Source: Alistipes sp. (GTDB taxonomy: Bacteria; Bacteroidota; Bacteroidia; Bacteroidales; Rikenellaceae). From it: a stretch of 64,000 bases of DNA. Position numbers and translations under genes: made by a program. The notes beneath the pieces were generated by a model, which saw nothing but the letters and a program-made list of their open reading frames with translations, had not been told where the DNA came from and did no database searches. How positions within the stretch are numbered: position 1 is the first letter of the stretch; every line of letters starts with the position of its first letter. Location: assembly GCA_017379015.1 (NCBI GenBank), contig JAFNXN010000010.1, forward strand, positions 24,366 to 88,365, in the 5' to 3' direction. Shown piece after piece: positions 35,003-43,976 of the stretch.

Positions 35003-37069
35003 ATGAAGAGAGTACTATTTCTAGCCTCACTATTGGCTATCGTTGCTGTGAGCTGCGCTAAGGAGGATGCAGCTGAGATCGTTATGGAGAACAAGACAAC
35101 CATCAAGGTTGCTGTTGATGTCGAGCCTGAGACTCGTACCTACCTTGAGGGCGAGAAGATTAAGTGGGCTGAGTCGGGCGAGCAGCTTAATATCATCTAC
35201 TTTGCCGATGATAATAGCGCAACGCGTCGTCAGACAGCTACACACTCGGACTATGTTATCGACTCTGAGGGTCGCATCGAGTTCACTGCCGACTTCACGA
35301 CAACCGATGGCGCAAAGTCTTATACGCTTGGTGCCTTCTATCCTTACGCTAAAAAATCTACGACGTCATCTATTAACCTTGTTGTGCCTCAGGAGCAGAC
35401 ACCTACGGCTGATAGCTACGACCCTAAGAGCGACATTCTTGTGTCGATAGAGCCTGTTGTGGTTGAGGGAACTCCAGAGAGTGTGAAGTTTACCTTTGCG
35501 CGTATGGTTGCCTTTGCCAAGATGACACTTAAGGGCATTGGTGCTGGCGAGACCATCCAGTCGGTTACCTTCTCGTCATCGGCAAAGCCTGCTGGTGCAG
35601 TAGAATTTAAGGTACACGAGGCAGCTACTGTAGAGAATGCAAAGTGGTATAACAACTACGAGGATATTACCATCTCGCGTGATAATTGGGTGGCTACAGG
35701 CGAGGATGTGGTATGGATGACCACTGTGCCTACTGTGCTTAGCGACACATACTTTACTGTTACCGTTGTTACTGATCAGTATATCTATACCAAGAGTGTT
35801 GACCTCACTGGCAAGACTCTTGAGTTTAAGCGTGGCGATGTTGCTGTGTTCGCCGTTAAGGATTTGCAGCGACTCGAGAAGCCTAAGGCCTATAAGCTCC
35901 TTACCGACATCAGCAAGCTTAACGCTGGTGATGAGATTCTTTTCTGCATTAAGAACACTCCGTCGCAGACAGCAAAGCTTCTCTCGACAACTGCCGATGG
36001 CAATGCGCTAAAGTTCACCTCATCTGTAACGGTTAGTGATGGTTTGGAGATCTCTGCGGAGGCTCTTCCTGCCGATGCTGCTATCCTCGCTGTGGAGGCT
36101 GGTGCGACACCAGGTACATTGGCACTTAAGGATGCTAACATGGGCTACTTGTATGGTACTTACGACGATGCGAACTGGTCGAGCAAGCTCGGCTTTAAGG
36201 CCTCTTTGGATCGCGAGGCAGAGTGGAATATCTCTCTTAGCTCGAGCTATGCCGTGAAGGCCTATGCCTACTACACTGATACCGCTTACCGCTACCTGAA
36301 TAACTACTCTGGCACTAAGTTTAACTTTGCTGGTAGCCAAGGTTCTTATTACTACTATATCTATTACGTCGATGGCACATCTAGCGACGAGGGTGGCGAT
36401 GAGCCTACCGTAACACCTCTTGCTACGCCAGTTGTTACGGCATCGGCTGAGGGCGATGTTGTTACCGTATCGTGGGGTGCAGTTGCAGGTGCTAAGGACT
36501 ATACCGTAACTTGTGGCACAGTCACAACTACTGTTTCGACTACAACAGCTACGTTTAAGGGCGTTGAGGCTGGCGAGCATAAGGTGTCGGTTGTTGCTAA
36601 CCCTGCGGATGCTACGCTTAACACTGCGTCGGAGGCTGGCACGGCGACCGTTACTGTTGAGGCTCCAATGGGCGAGTCAAAGACTATCGAGATTGAGTTC
36701 CCTGTGGAGGGCGCAGTAAGCGGTAACGAAGTAGGTACTATCTATTCGGGTGATGTTATCATCTCATCTAAAGGCTCTTGGCGTACTGATAAGGCTGATG
36801 GTCGTGACTGTATCTACATTGGTCGCTCGACATCTAATGATCTACGTATCGAGGCTCAGAATGGTAAGATCATTACTAAGGTAACGCTCACAGCTCCTGC
36901 AGGTTATCTTGTCGATCTTAAGGCTAAGGAGTACGATAGTTTTTCGACCCAGACATTCGCTTCTGCTACTGAGGCTGTTTGGACTGGTGAGTGCAAGTCG
37001 CGCATCGTCTATACTCCTGCTGGAGGTTCGCACTCTAACATCGCTAAGATCGTTGTTGAGTATCGTTAA
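35003..37069 (+). CDS. Fimbrillin-like lipoprotein with FN3 module
   Basis: A 688-aa lipoprotein (MKRVLFLASL, lipobox AVSC). Residues about 25-275 are a fimbrillin-like domain with TRTYLEGEKIKWAESGEQL, the xKIxWxxGD-like start typical of Mfa/FimA-type proteins. A middle beta region (about 285-460) is followed by an FN3-like module (ATPVVTASAEGDVVTVSWGA) and a C-terminal beta-sandwich. The ATG 8 bases after GGGGG is preferred over one 6 bases earlier, which would crowd the GGGGG stretch. It follows the 48-aa peptide gene by 15 bases and is closed by a terminator shared with the convergent radical-SAM gene. Confidence 0.78.
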   Translation: MKRVLFLASLLAIVAVSCAKEDAAEIVMENKTTIKVAVDVEPETRTYLEGEKIKWAESGEQLNIIYFADDNSATRRQTATHSDYVIDSEGRIEFTADFTTTDGAKSYTLGAFYPYAKKSTTSSINLVVPQEQTPTADSYDPKSDILVSIEPVVVEGTPESVKFTFARMVAFAKMTLKGIGAGETIQSVTFSSSAKPAGAVEFKVHEAATVENAKWYNNYEDITISRDNWVATGEDVVWMTTVPTVLSDTYFTVTVVTDQYIYTKSVDLTGKTLEFKRGDVAVFAVKDLQRLEKPKAYKLLTDISKLNAGDEILFCIKNTPSQTAKLLSTTADGNALKFTSSVTVSDGLEISAEALPADAAILAVEAGATPGTLALKDANMGYLYGTYDDANWSSKLGFKASLDREAEWNISLSSSYAVKAYAYYTDTAYRYLNNYSGTKFNFAGSQGSYYYYIYYVDGTSSDEGGDEPTVTPLATPVVTASAEGDVVTVSWGAVAGAKDYTVTCGTVTTTVSTTTATFKGVEAGEHKVSVVANPADATLNTASEAGTATVTVEAPMGESKTIEIEFPVEGAVSGNEVGTIYSGDVIISSKGSWRTDKADGRDCIYIGRSTSNDLRIEAQNGKIITKVTLTAPAGYLVDLKAKEYDSFSTQTFASATEAVWTGECKSRIVYTPAGGSHSNIAKIVVEYR

Positions 37070-37089
37070 ACCTTTGCAGGTAAAAAAGT

Positions 37090-37123
37090 TAGGGGTTGGC
37101 TCTTTGTGTTGAGCCAACCCCTA
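37090..37123. terminator. Bidirectional terminator
   Basis: TTAGGGGTTGGCTC / GAGCCAACCCCTAA with an 8-nt loop. It lies between the convergent fimbrillin-like gene and the radical-SAM gene. Confidence 0.92.
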
Positions 37124-37156
37124 AATTTTTGATATTAACCGCTATATGGTTATTGT

Positions 37157-38230
37157 CTATTTAAGCATGTTGTAGTGGCAGTACATAAGACGCTCCTCAT
37201 CATCGCGGAGGTGCATGCCGCCGCCCTCGCAAAACTCCCACACCTTACATTCGGCACACTCGTCGCGGTGTGCCCACTCGCGATTGCGGAACTTCTCGAA
37301 GCGGTTTTGCCATACATCCCAGAAGCTATCCTTGTAGATGTTACCCTGCGTGAAGTTGCCACGCACGCTGGTGCATCCCGAGATGTCGCCATTGACGCGT
37401 ATCGATGCTACGTTGACACCCGCGGCACACATGTAGAAGTGGTCGCGCACCTCGCTCTCGTAGCCTCCAAGGAAGCCCTCGCAGGCGTAGTTGAGCTTGA
37501 TGCGTCCCTCGCGGCGTGTGAGTCGTATAAACTCCATAACCTTGCGGAACTGCTCCGTAGAGAGGTGTAGCGTGTCGTCGCGCTTAGCGCGTCCGGCGGG
37601 GAAGATTGAGAATATGCGCCACGACTTTATGCCCTCGGCTATGAGTAGCTCCTTCCACTCCTCGAGGCGGTCGACCATCTCGGGAGTTACACATGTTATC
37701 GCGTCGTAGGCAATACCACTCTTGCTTATGAGGCGCAGTGCTGCGAGCGCACGATCGTAGCTTAGTGCGTTTTGGCGTATGTTGTTGTGTATCTCCTTGA
37801 AGCCGTCAAAGCTCACTGACACTGAGCTTAACCCAGCATCGATGAGCGCATTAAAGCGTGCGGGGGTGAGAGCCATGCCATTTGTTACCATTCCCCACCT
37901 ATATCCGCGGCGCGACACCTCGCGACCAGCCTCCTCAAGGTCGCGGCGCATAAGAACCTCGCCACCCGAGAAGATGATGAGTACGTCGCGTGGGTTGACA
38001 TTAGGTGTTATCTCATTGTCGAGTACGCTGAGGAAGTCCTCGAGTGGCATGTCCTGCTCGGCTACATCGGTGCGGCAGTCGCTACCACAGTGACGACAGC
38101 TCAGATTACAACGAAGCGTACACTCGAAGAAGAGTGTACGCAACGCATGACGCTCGACGACCTGCTCTCTGATGCCCTTGAATAGTTTGAGCCCTAGATG
38201 TTTACGCAGTCCTAATCGTTTGCCTTTCAC
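37157..38230 (-). CDS. Radical SAM/SPASM enzyme of the rSAM/lipoprotein system
   Basis: A 357-aa radical SAM protein. The 4Fe-4S site is CNLSCRHC (Cys41, Cys45, Cys48). IIFSGGEVLMR is the GGE SAM-binding motif. The C-terminus has a SPASM domain with cysteines in YMCAAG, SGCTS, ECAECKVWEFC and MYCHY, able to hold auxiliary clusters. From memory it fits NCBIfam TIGR04133 (rSAM partnered with a lipoprotein). SPASM enzymes usually modify ribosomal peptides or proteins. The only plausible partner, a 134-aa lipoprotein, is 39 bases upstream in the same transcript. The chemistry is unknown: a Cys-, Asp- or Phe-directed crosslink or epimerisation are all conceivable. Confidence 0.88.
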   Translation of the reverse strand: MKGKRLGLRKHLGLKLFKGIREQVVERHALRTLFFECTLRCNLSCRHCGSDCRTDVAEQDMPLEDFLSVLDNEITPNVNPRDVLIIFSGGEVLMRRDLEEAGREVSRRGYRWGMVTNGMALTPARFNALIDAGLSSVSVSFDGFKEIHNNIRQNALSYDRALAALRLISKSGIAYDAITCVTPEMVDRLEEWKELLIAEGIKSWRIFSIFPAGRAKRDDTLHLSTEQFRKVMEFIRLTRREGRIKLNYACEGFLGGYESEVRDHFYMCAAGVNVASIRVNGDISGCTSVRGNFTQGNIYKDSFWDVWQNRFEKFRNREWAHRDECAECKVWEFCEGGGMHLRDDEERLMYCHYNMLK

Positions 38231-38269
38231 TGTATGTGATTATTTTCTTTTGCTAGTTTGTTAGCTATT

Positions 38270-38674
38270 CTACTGGTTCTCCTGAGCTGCCTGCTGAGCT
38301 GCCTCCTCATTGCCCTGCTTGAGCTCCTCGATGAGCTTCTTAGCCTCCTCCTCAGAGATAGGCTTTACAATGCTGCCATCCTCAAAAGGTACACCCTCAT
38401 TCTCGGCTGCCGAAGCCTCCTGCTCAGCACCCTTCTCCGCCTCACGCTTGAGTGCCTCGATCTCCTCTTTTGCCTGCTCTGGGTCGATAGGACGAGCTAC
38501 CTCGCCATCAGGAAATGGCACGCCATACATAAGCATGATGCGTGGGTCATCAATTTCGCTCTCGATATTATTTGGTTCTGAGGTCTCTGCCTTCGATGCC
38601 TTCTTAGTTGTGCAACAGCCTGCTGTTGAGAATCCGAGCAACGTAAGAAGTGCCACTTTCCACTTGATATTCAT
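38270..38674 (-). CDS. Small lipoprotein, probable substrate of the radical SAM enzyme
   Basis: A 134-aa lipoprotein with lipobox STAGC (Cys20). Two tandem repeats of 43-residue period follow: MYGVPFPDGEVARPIDPEQA (from 49) and EGVPFEDGSIVKPISEEEA (from 93). Each ends in a charged helix (EIEALKREAEKG; LIEELKQGNEE). The GVPFxDG core is invariant except one residue. The DDPRIMLMYGVP segment recalls the TIGR04134 family of rSAM-partner lipoproteins, from memory. The repeated motif is the natural candidate for modification by the downstream enzyme. It has a good promoter. Confidence 0.82.
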   Translation of the reverse strand: MNIKWKVALLTLLGFSTAGCCTTKKASKAETSEPNNIESEIDDPRIMLMYGVPFPDGEVARPIDPEQAKEEIEALKREAEKGAEQEASAAENEGVPFEDGSIVKPISEEEAKKLIEELKQGNEEAAQQAAQENQ

Positions 38675-38699
38675 ACCCTATATTATTTTGATTTACCTA

Positions 38700-38731
38700 C
38701 AAAAGTAAGAGTTTTTTTCATATTCTACAAA
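38700..38731 (-). promoter_or_regulatory. Promoter of the rSAM/lipoprotein operon
   Basis: Minus-strand TTTG (38728-38731), 20-nt spacer, TACTTTTG (38700-38707), 26 bases upstream of the lipoprotein ATG. Confidence 0.72.
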
Positions 38732-38758
38732 TGTAACGTTAAAAAATGGCATAATAGT

Positions 38759-38789
38759 ATTGCTGTGCGGAATAAAATGTGTAACTTTA
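38759..38789 (+). promoter_or_regulatory. Promoter of the cold-shock gene
   Basis: ATTG (38759-38762), 19-nt spacer, TAACTTTA (38782-38789): one mismatch in each box. It leaves a leader of about 45 nt. Confidence 0.5.
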
Positions 38790-38841
38790 CATTGTCAAAA
38801 TGTAATACAACCCAGGTGTTGTGTCATAATAATTATGAACT

Positions 38842-39051
38842 ATGGAGGGACGTGTAAAGTGGTTTGATGATAAGCGTGGCTATGGCTTTATCACTGGTAG
38901 TGATGGGGTAGATGTATATGTACACTATACCGCCATTCGGAGCGATGGCTACCGTACACTGAAGCATAATTGGCGCGTTAGCTTTGAGGTTGAGCGTGTT
39001 GATGATAAGCATACCGAGGCTCGTGATGTCTGCGTGCTTCCCCGCCTCTGA
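38842..39051 (+). CDS. Cold-shock domain protein
   Basis: A 69-aa single cold-shock domain. KWFDDKRGYGFI is RNP1-like, and DVYVHYTAI is RNP2-like with the expected aromatic residues, followed by RTLKHNWRVSFEVE. It binds single-stranded nucleic acid. VYVHY replaces the usual VFVHF. Monocistronic with a long terminator. Confidence 0.92.
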   Translation: MEGRVKWFDDKRGYGFITGSDGVDVYVHYTAIRSDGYRTLKHNWRVSFEVERVDDKHTEARDVCVLPRL

Positions 39052-39080
39052 TCGCCGCGGGGTGCATGTTCCAAATATCT

Positions 39081-39138
39081 TTGGGGTTAATATTAACGTG
39101 GTGAACAGCCATTTGCTGCCACGTCATATTAACCCCAA
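39081..39138 (+). terminator. Terminator of the cold-shock gene
   Basis: Long imperfect stem: TTGGGGTTAATATTAACGTGG pairs with CCACGTCATATTAACCCCAA around a 19-nt loop, then TTTTTTC. It starts about 30 bases after the stop. Confidence 0.82.
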
Positions 39139-39225
39139 TTTTTTCTTTATCTATGAGTGCAATATGTGCGTAGCTATCGTAGTAACAAGTTTTAATAAAA
39201 AAATTTAAAAATTTTCTGTTAAAAC

Positions 39226-39256
39226 TTTCACAGTCCAAAATTATTTTGTAACTTTG
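39226..39256 (+). promoter_or_regulatory. Promoter of pckA
   Basis: TTTC (39226-39229), 19-nt spacer, TAACTTTG (39249-39256). The leader to the ATG at 39382 is about 120 nt. Confidence 0.72.
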
Positions 39257-39381
39257 CCTCGATTTTGTTCAATTTAGCGACTATCCATACTACTCGTTAG
39301 TAAGAAGCCGTTAGAATGGAGCAGAAGTTGAGATGTATAAAAATTTGGAAGTATTATAATTATATATTAAAAAGTAAAACT

Positions 39382-40986
39382 ATGGCAACAATTGATCTAT
39401 CTAAGTACGGTATTACCGACGTGAAAGAGGTGTTGTATAACCCCTCATACGAGACACTCTTCGAGGAGGAGACCAAGGAGGGCCTTACTGGCTACGACAA
39501 GGGCGTACTCACAGAGATGGGTGCTGTAAATGTGATGACAGGTGTTTACACTGGTCGTTCACCTAAGGATAAGTTCTTCGTAATGGATGAGACCACTAAG
39601 GATACTATCTGGTGGACATCTGACGAGTATAAGAACGATAACAAGCCTGTAACTGAGCAGACTTGGGCTGAGCTTAAGAAGCTTGCTTCTAAGGAGCTCT
39701 CATCAAAGAAGCTCTACGTGATGGATACTTTCTGCGGTGCTAACGAGAATACTCGCCTCAAGATCCGTTTCATCATGGAGGTTGCTTGGCAGGCTCACTT
39801 CGTAAAGAATATGTTCATCCGTCCTACTGAGGAGGAGCTTGCAAACTATGGCGAGCCTGACTTCGTAGTGCTTAACGCTTCAAAGGCTAAGGTAGAGAAC
39901 TACGCTGAGCTTGGTCTTAACTCTGAGACTGCTGTTGTGTTCAACCTCACTGAGAAGATGCAGGTGATCATCAACACTTGGTATGGTGGTGAGATGAAGA
40001 AGGGTATGTTCTCATACATGAACTACCTCCTCCCATTGAAGGGTATCGCTTCAATGCACTGCTCTGCTAACACCAACGAGAAGGGCGAGACAGCTATCTT
40101 CTTCGGTCTTTCAGGTACAGGTAAGACAACCCTCTCGACAGATCCTAAGCGCCAGCTTATCGGTGATGACGAGCACGGTTGGGACGATGACGGTGTGTTC
40201 AACTTCGAGGGCGGTTGCTACGCTAAGGTTATCAACCTCTCAAAGGAGAACGAGCCAGACATCTGGAACGCTATCCGTCGCGATGCATTGCTCGAGAACG
40301 TAACTGTTGATGAGAATGGTAAGATCGACTTCGCAGATAAGTCAGTAACCGAGAACACTCGTGTATCTTATCCTATCAACCACATCAACAACATCGTGAA
40401 GCCAGTATCTAAGGCTCCAGCAGCTAAGAAGGTTATCTTCCTATCTGCTGATGCTTTCGGCGTGTTGCCTCCAGTATCTGTCCTCACTCCTGAGCAGACT
40501 AAGTACTACTTCCTCTCAGGCTTTACTGCTAAGCTTGCAGGTACTGAGCGTGGTATCACTGAGCCTACTCCTACATTCTCTGCTTGCTTCGGCGCAGCAT
40601 TCCTCTCACTCCACCCAACAAAGTATGGTGAGGAGCTCGTTAAGCGTATGCAGGCATCAGGTGCTACTGCTTACCTCGTAAACACTGGCTGGAACGGTAC
40701 TGGTAAGCGTATCTCTATCAAGGATACACGTGGTATCATCGACGCTATCCTCGATGGCTCAATCGACAATGCTGAGACTAAGCAGATTCCTATCTTCGAC
40801 TTCAAGGTGCCAACAGCACTTCCAGGCGTAGATCCAGCAATCCTCGATCCTCGCGACACTTATGCTGATGCTGCTGAGTGGAACACTAAGGCAGAGGACC
40901 TTGCAGGTCGCTTCATCAAGAACTTCGCTAAGTTCACAACTAACGAGGAGGGTAAGGCTCTTGTGGCTGCCGGCCCACAATTGTAA
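39382..40986 (+). CDS. pckA: Phosphoenolpyruvate carboxykinase (ATP)
   Basis: A 534-aa ATP-dependent PEPCK that interconverts oxaloacetate and PEP. In gut Bacteroidetes it usually runs in the CO2-fixing direction during succinate formation. [10 protein letters not shown] binds substrate, [16 protein letters not shown] is the kinase-1a P-loop, [20 protein letters not shown] is the metal site, and ENTRVSYPI and the adenine loop are intact. The start [10 protein letters not shown] at 39382 is chosen; an upstream in-frame ATG lies in AT-rich leader DNA. Strongly biased codon use (GCT, ACT, AAG) indicates high expression. Confidence 0.97.
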   Translation: MATIDLSKYGITDVKEVLYNPSYETLFEEETKEGLTGYDKGVLTEMGAVNVMTGVYTGRSPKDKFFVMDETTKDTIWWTSDEYKNDNKPVTEQTWAELKKLASKELSSKKLYVMDTFCGANENTRLKIRFIMEVAWQAHFVKNMFIRPTEEELANYGEPDFVVLNASKAKVENYAELGLNSETAVVFNLTEKMQVIINTWYGGEMKKGMFSYMNYLLPLKGIASMHCSANTNEKGETAIFFGLSGTGKTTLSTDPKRQLIGDDEHGWDDDGVFNFEGGCYAKVINLSKENEPDIWNAIRRDALLENVTVDENGKIDFADKSVTENTRVSYPINHINNIVKPVSKAPAAKKVIFLSADAFGVLPPVSVLTPEQTKYYFLSGFTAKLAGTERGITEPTPTFSACFGAAFLSLHPTKYGEELVKRMQASGATAYLVNTGWNGTGKRISIKDTRGIIDAILDGSIDNAETKQIPIFDFKVPTALPGVDPAILDPRDTYADAAEWNTKAEDLAGRFIKNFAKFTTNEEGKALVAAGPQL

Positions 40987-41019
40987 TGTGATAGCGGTGC
41001 ATTAGCGACGCTTCAGTCC

Positions 41020-41064
41020 AAAGGGCGAAAGGGAAATACGTCAAGTATGTCCCTTCCGCCCTTT
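41020..41064 (+). terminator. Terminator behind pckA
   Basis: 15-bp stem with one mismatch: AAAGGGCGAAAGGGA pairs with TCCCTTCCGCCCTTT. The right arm belongs to the 95-bp repeat described next. Confidence 0.65.
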
Positions 41065-41380
41065 CTCGTGTCAGCGCCACTACTGCACCACTCTGACATT
41101 ACAAGTAATTTTCGATTATAAGACCGCATCTGCGGCACATCCCAAAAAGTAAGAGACCTCGGGCTGTACGTTTTGTACTATCCCGAGGCCTCTTCTTTTG
41201 CGATGCACCACATCTACAATCTTCTAATCAAAAATTTTCGCTGATAAGGCTGCATCTGCTTTCCTCTCAATCATTGGGCTGAATAGAAATACGCAAGTAT
41301 GTCCCTTCCGCCCTTTCTCATGTCGGCGTCACTACTGCATCACTCTGACCTTGCAAGAAATATTCGATTATAAGACCGCA
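41034..41380 (+). repeat. Pair of 95-bp direct repeats between pckA and the permease gene
   Basis: Copies at 41034-41128 and 41287-41380 are about 85-90 percent alike, both running from AAATACG to AGACCGCA. Between them lies a hairpin AAGAGACCTCGGG / CCCGAGGCCTCTT (41151-41194). The 478-bp gap contains no gene. Confidence 0.72.
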
Positions 41381-41408
41381 AATCAACCCAATTCTCAAAA
41401 ATTTTGTG

Positions 41409-41416
41409 TACATTTG
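41409..41416 (+). promoter_or_regulatory. -7 promoter element of the permease gene
   Basis: TACATTTG matches TAnnTTTG, 48 bases upstream of the ATG; no clear -33 box. Confidence 0.45.
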
Positions 41417-41464
41417 TTCTGTTAAACACAAACTAACTAACGACACATACTAAACCCCAAACGT

Positions 41465-42877
41465 ATGCTCAACAAACTATTTGGTTTTGATCGTGCGAAA
41501 CACAATGTGCGTACGGAGATCTTGGCAGGTATCACTACCTTCCTCACGATGTCCTACATCTTGGCCGTAAATCCCGACATCTTCAGCAAACTTGATATGC
41601 CTGGTGGGGCGGTCTTCACCTCAACGGCACTTGCGGGCATTATCGGCTGTATGATGATGGCATTCTGCGGTAAGCTCCCCTTTGGCCTTGCACCAGGTAT
41701 GGGGCTCAACGCATTCTTCGTCTACACCGTATGTCTGGGTATGGGCTACCACTGGTCGTTTGCCCTAACTGCCGTGTTCCTTGAGGGTCTACTCTTCATT
41801 CTGCTCACCATCACAAACGTGCGCGAGGCGATCGTAAACTGTATACCCATAAACCTACGATATGCAATTGGCGCAGGTATCGGCCTCTTTATCGCCTTTA
41901 TCGGACTTCAGCACGCCGAGATAATCGTTGCTAGCGATGCTACGCTCGTAACACTCGGTAAGATCACCGAGGGTCCTGCGTTGTTGGGCATCATAGGTCT
42001 GCTTATCACAGGATTTATGTATGTTAAGGGGGTGCGTGGCGCAATGCTCTTTGGTGTGCTTATCACCACGGCGATAGGTATTCCTATGGGTATCACCGAG
42101 TTTAAGGGTGTGGTGTCGTCACCATCGACAATCGAGCCTATATTCTGCAAGTTCCAGTGGGATAACATCTTCACGCTCGATATGCTTGTTGTGGTCTTCA
42201 CCTTCCTCTTTATAGATATGTTCGACACCGTCGGTACGCTGATTGGTGTGAGCCAGCGTGCGGGTATGGTGAACGAGGATGGCAAGATCACGCGCCTCAA
42301 CCAGGCATTTATGTCGGATGCTATCGCCACCACGGCGGGTGCTATTCTTGGTACGTCGACAACTACAACATACGTGGAGAGTGCTGCGGGCGTGGCGCAG
42401 GGCGGTCGTACGGGTCTTACAGCCTTTACGGTAGGCTGCTGCTTTGCCGTTACGTTGTTCTTCTCGCCACTATTCCTCTCGATACCATCGGCGGCTACTG
42501 CTCCCGTACTTATTATCGTGGGTCTACTGATGCTCGAGCCTATACGCAATATCGACTTTAGCGACTACACCGAGTCGATACCAGCCTTTGTGTGCATCAT
42601 CCTTATGCCGCTGTCGTACTCTATCTCAGACGGTATCTTGATCGGCATGATATGCTACGTGTTGCTCAATATCTGCTGTGGTAGGTTTAAGAAACTTACG
42701 TTCACGATGTATGCTCTTGCCATACTATTTATATTAAATTATATATTTATTGTTGTGCCTAATAAGACCACTGAAACAGCTCCTGTGATTGCTGAGGAGG
42801 CAAAGGTTGAGGTTGTGTCTGAGCCACAGACGCAGTCGTCGTTTGAGGGTGAGATAATAGTTGTGGAGAATGAATAA
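41465..42877 (+). CDS. NCS2-family purine permease (AzgA/PbuG type)
   Basis: A 470-aa inner-membrane transporter with about 12-13 hydrophobic helices. EILAGITTFLTMSYILAVNP and CGKLPFGLAPGMGLNAFF are hallmarks of the AzgA subfamily, which imports adenine, guanine or hypoxanthine by proton symport. FLFIDMFDTVGTLIGVSQRAG and GTSTTTTYVESAAGVAQGGRTGL contain conserved substrate-site residues. Its stop overlaps the start of a PfkB kinase gene by 8 bases, suggesting a shared purine-salvage role. The last 45 residues are an unusual acidic hydrophilic tail. Confidence 0.92.
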   Translation: MLNKLFGFDRAKHNVRTEILAGITTFLTMSYILAVNPDIFSKLDMPGGAVFTSTALAGIIGCMMMAFCGKLPFGLAPGMGLNAFFVYTVCLGMGYHWSFALTAVFLEGLLFILLTITNVREAIVNCIPINLRYAIGAGIGLFIAFIGLQHAEIIVASDATLVTLGKITEGPALLGIIGLLITGFMYVKGVRGAMLFGVLITTAIGIPMGITEFKGVVSSPSTIEPIFCKFQWDNIFTLDMLVVVFTFLFIDMFDTVGTLIGVSQRAGMVNEDGKITRLNQAFMSDAIATTAGAILGTSTTTTYVESAAGVAQGGRTGLTAFTVGCCFAVTLFFSPLFLSIPSAATAPVLIIVGLLMLEPIRNIDFSDYTESIPAFVCIILMPLSYSISDGILIGMICYVLLNICCGRFKKLTFTMYALAILFILNYIFIVVPNKTTETAPVIAEEAKVEVVSEPQTQSSFEGEIIVVENE

Positions 42878-43877
42878 ATGTAGTGTTATTGGTATCGGTA
42901 ATGCGCTTACCGATATGCTTGTAAATCTTCCGAATGATGCCGTTCTTTCGGAGTATCAGCTTGCTAAGGGCTCTATGAGCCTTGTCGACAGTCAGTTTCA
43001 GACTGCAATATCTAAGTCGGTGGCAGGATGCCCCTACTCACTCTCGCTGGGTGGCTCGGCGGGCAATACCATTCGTGCCATGGCACGCCTCGGCACTACT
43101 GTTGGCTTTATAGGCAAGGTGGGTGATGATGGCACTGGCGAGTTCTACGTTCAGGCTTTGCGAAACATCGGCGTAGCACCCTACATACTTATCTCCGACG
43201 AGAAGTCGGGTAAGTGCGTGGCACTCGTATCGCCCGATGGCGAGCGTACCTTCGTAACGCACCTCGGTGCTGCTGCAAACCTCCGTGCCGAGGAGATCGA
43301 CGGGGCTGTGTTTGATGGCTACGACTACCTATATATTGAGGGCTACTTAGTTCAGGATCACGATCTTATACGTTCGACTATCGAGCGTGCCAAGGAGCAT
43401 GGACTTAAAGTTGCAATAGACCTTGCGTCGTTTAATGTTGTCGAGGAGAACCGCGCCTTCTTGCGCGATATTGTCGAGCGTTATGTCGACATTCTCTTTG
43501 CCAACGAGGATGAGGCGCGCGCCTTTACGGGCGAGGCTGAGCCTGAGAGGGCGTTGCAGCAGATTGGTGCTATGTGCGAGTTGGCGGTTGTGAAGATCGG
43601 TATGCGTGGTGCGCTAATCAAGCGTGGCGAGGAGGTTGTTCACGTAGGTATTATGGCGGCAGCTAAGCGTGTCGATACCACGGGTGCTGGCGACTTCTAT
43701 GCTGCTGGCTTTATGGTGGGTCTTACCGAGGGTCTTAGTCTGCGTCAGTGTGGTACGTTGGGTGCTATCGCTGCTGGCAAGGTTATCGAGGTTGTGGGCA
43801 CCACTCTCAGCGAGGAGGCGTGGAGCGAGATTGAGACACTCGCTCGTGAGGTGCGCACTGAGCAGTATCTGTTCTAG
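42870..43877 (+). CDS. PfkB-family kinase, probably adenosine kinase
   Basis: A 335-aa ribokinase-fold kinase. LGGSAGNTIRAMARLG is PfkB signature 1. DTTGAGDFYAAGFMVGL is signature 2 with the catalytic aspartate and anion hole. Close Bacteroidetes relatives are annotated as adenosine kinase, and the overlapping purine permease supports a nucleoside substrate, but sugar specificity is not excluded. The ATG at 42870 overlaps the permease stop; an earlier in-frame start is less likely. A hairpin terminator follows. Confidence 0.88.
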   Translation: MNKCSVIGIGNALTDMLVNLPNDAVLSEYQLAKGSMSLVDSQFQTAISKSVAGCPYSLSLGGSAGNTIRAMARLGTTVGFIGKVGDDGTGEFYVQALRNIGVAPYILISDEKSGKCVALVSPDGERTFVTHLGAAANLRAEEIDGAVFDGYDYLYIEGYLVQDHDLIRSTIERAKEHGLKVAIDLASFNVVEENRAFLRDIVERYVDILFANEDEARAFTGEAEPERALQQIGAMCELAVVKIGMRGALIKRGEEVVHVGIMAAAKRVDTTGAGDFYAAGFMVGLTEGLSLRQCGTLGAIAAGKVIEVVGTTLSEEAWSEIETLAREVRTEQYLF

Positions 43878-43918
43878 ATATTTTGATCGATAAGCCGATA
43901 TTTTAAATACCTAAAAGC

Positions 43919-43953
43919 GATGGGGATGACTAATACGATTAGCCATCCCCATC
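43919..43953. terminator. Terminator hairpin, recurrent type, copy 1
   Basis: GATGGGGATGACTAAT / ATTAGCCATCCCCATC with 3-nt loop and one mismatch. It separates the convergent PfkB and SlyD genes. The same arms recur at 44862-44896 and 59218-59254. Confidence 0.85.
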
Positions 43954-43976
43954 TTGTCTGTAGGTTGAACTCTCTA

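Noticed and set aside
34841-38230. The 48-aa peptide as the main substrate of the radical SAM enzyme
   Set aside because: The enzyme is on the opposite strand behind a bidirectional terminator and already has an adjacent lipoprotein partner. The link is possible but unsupported.
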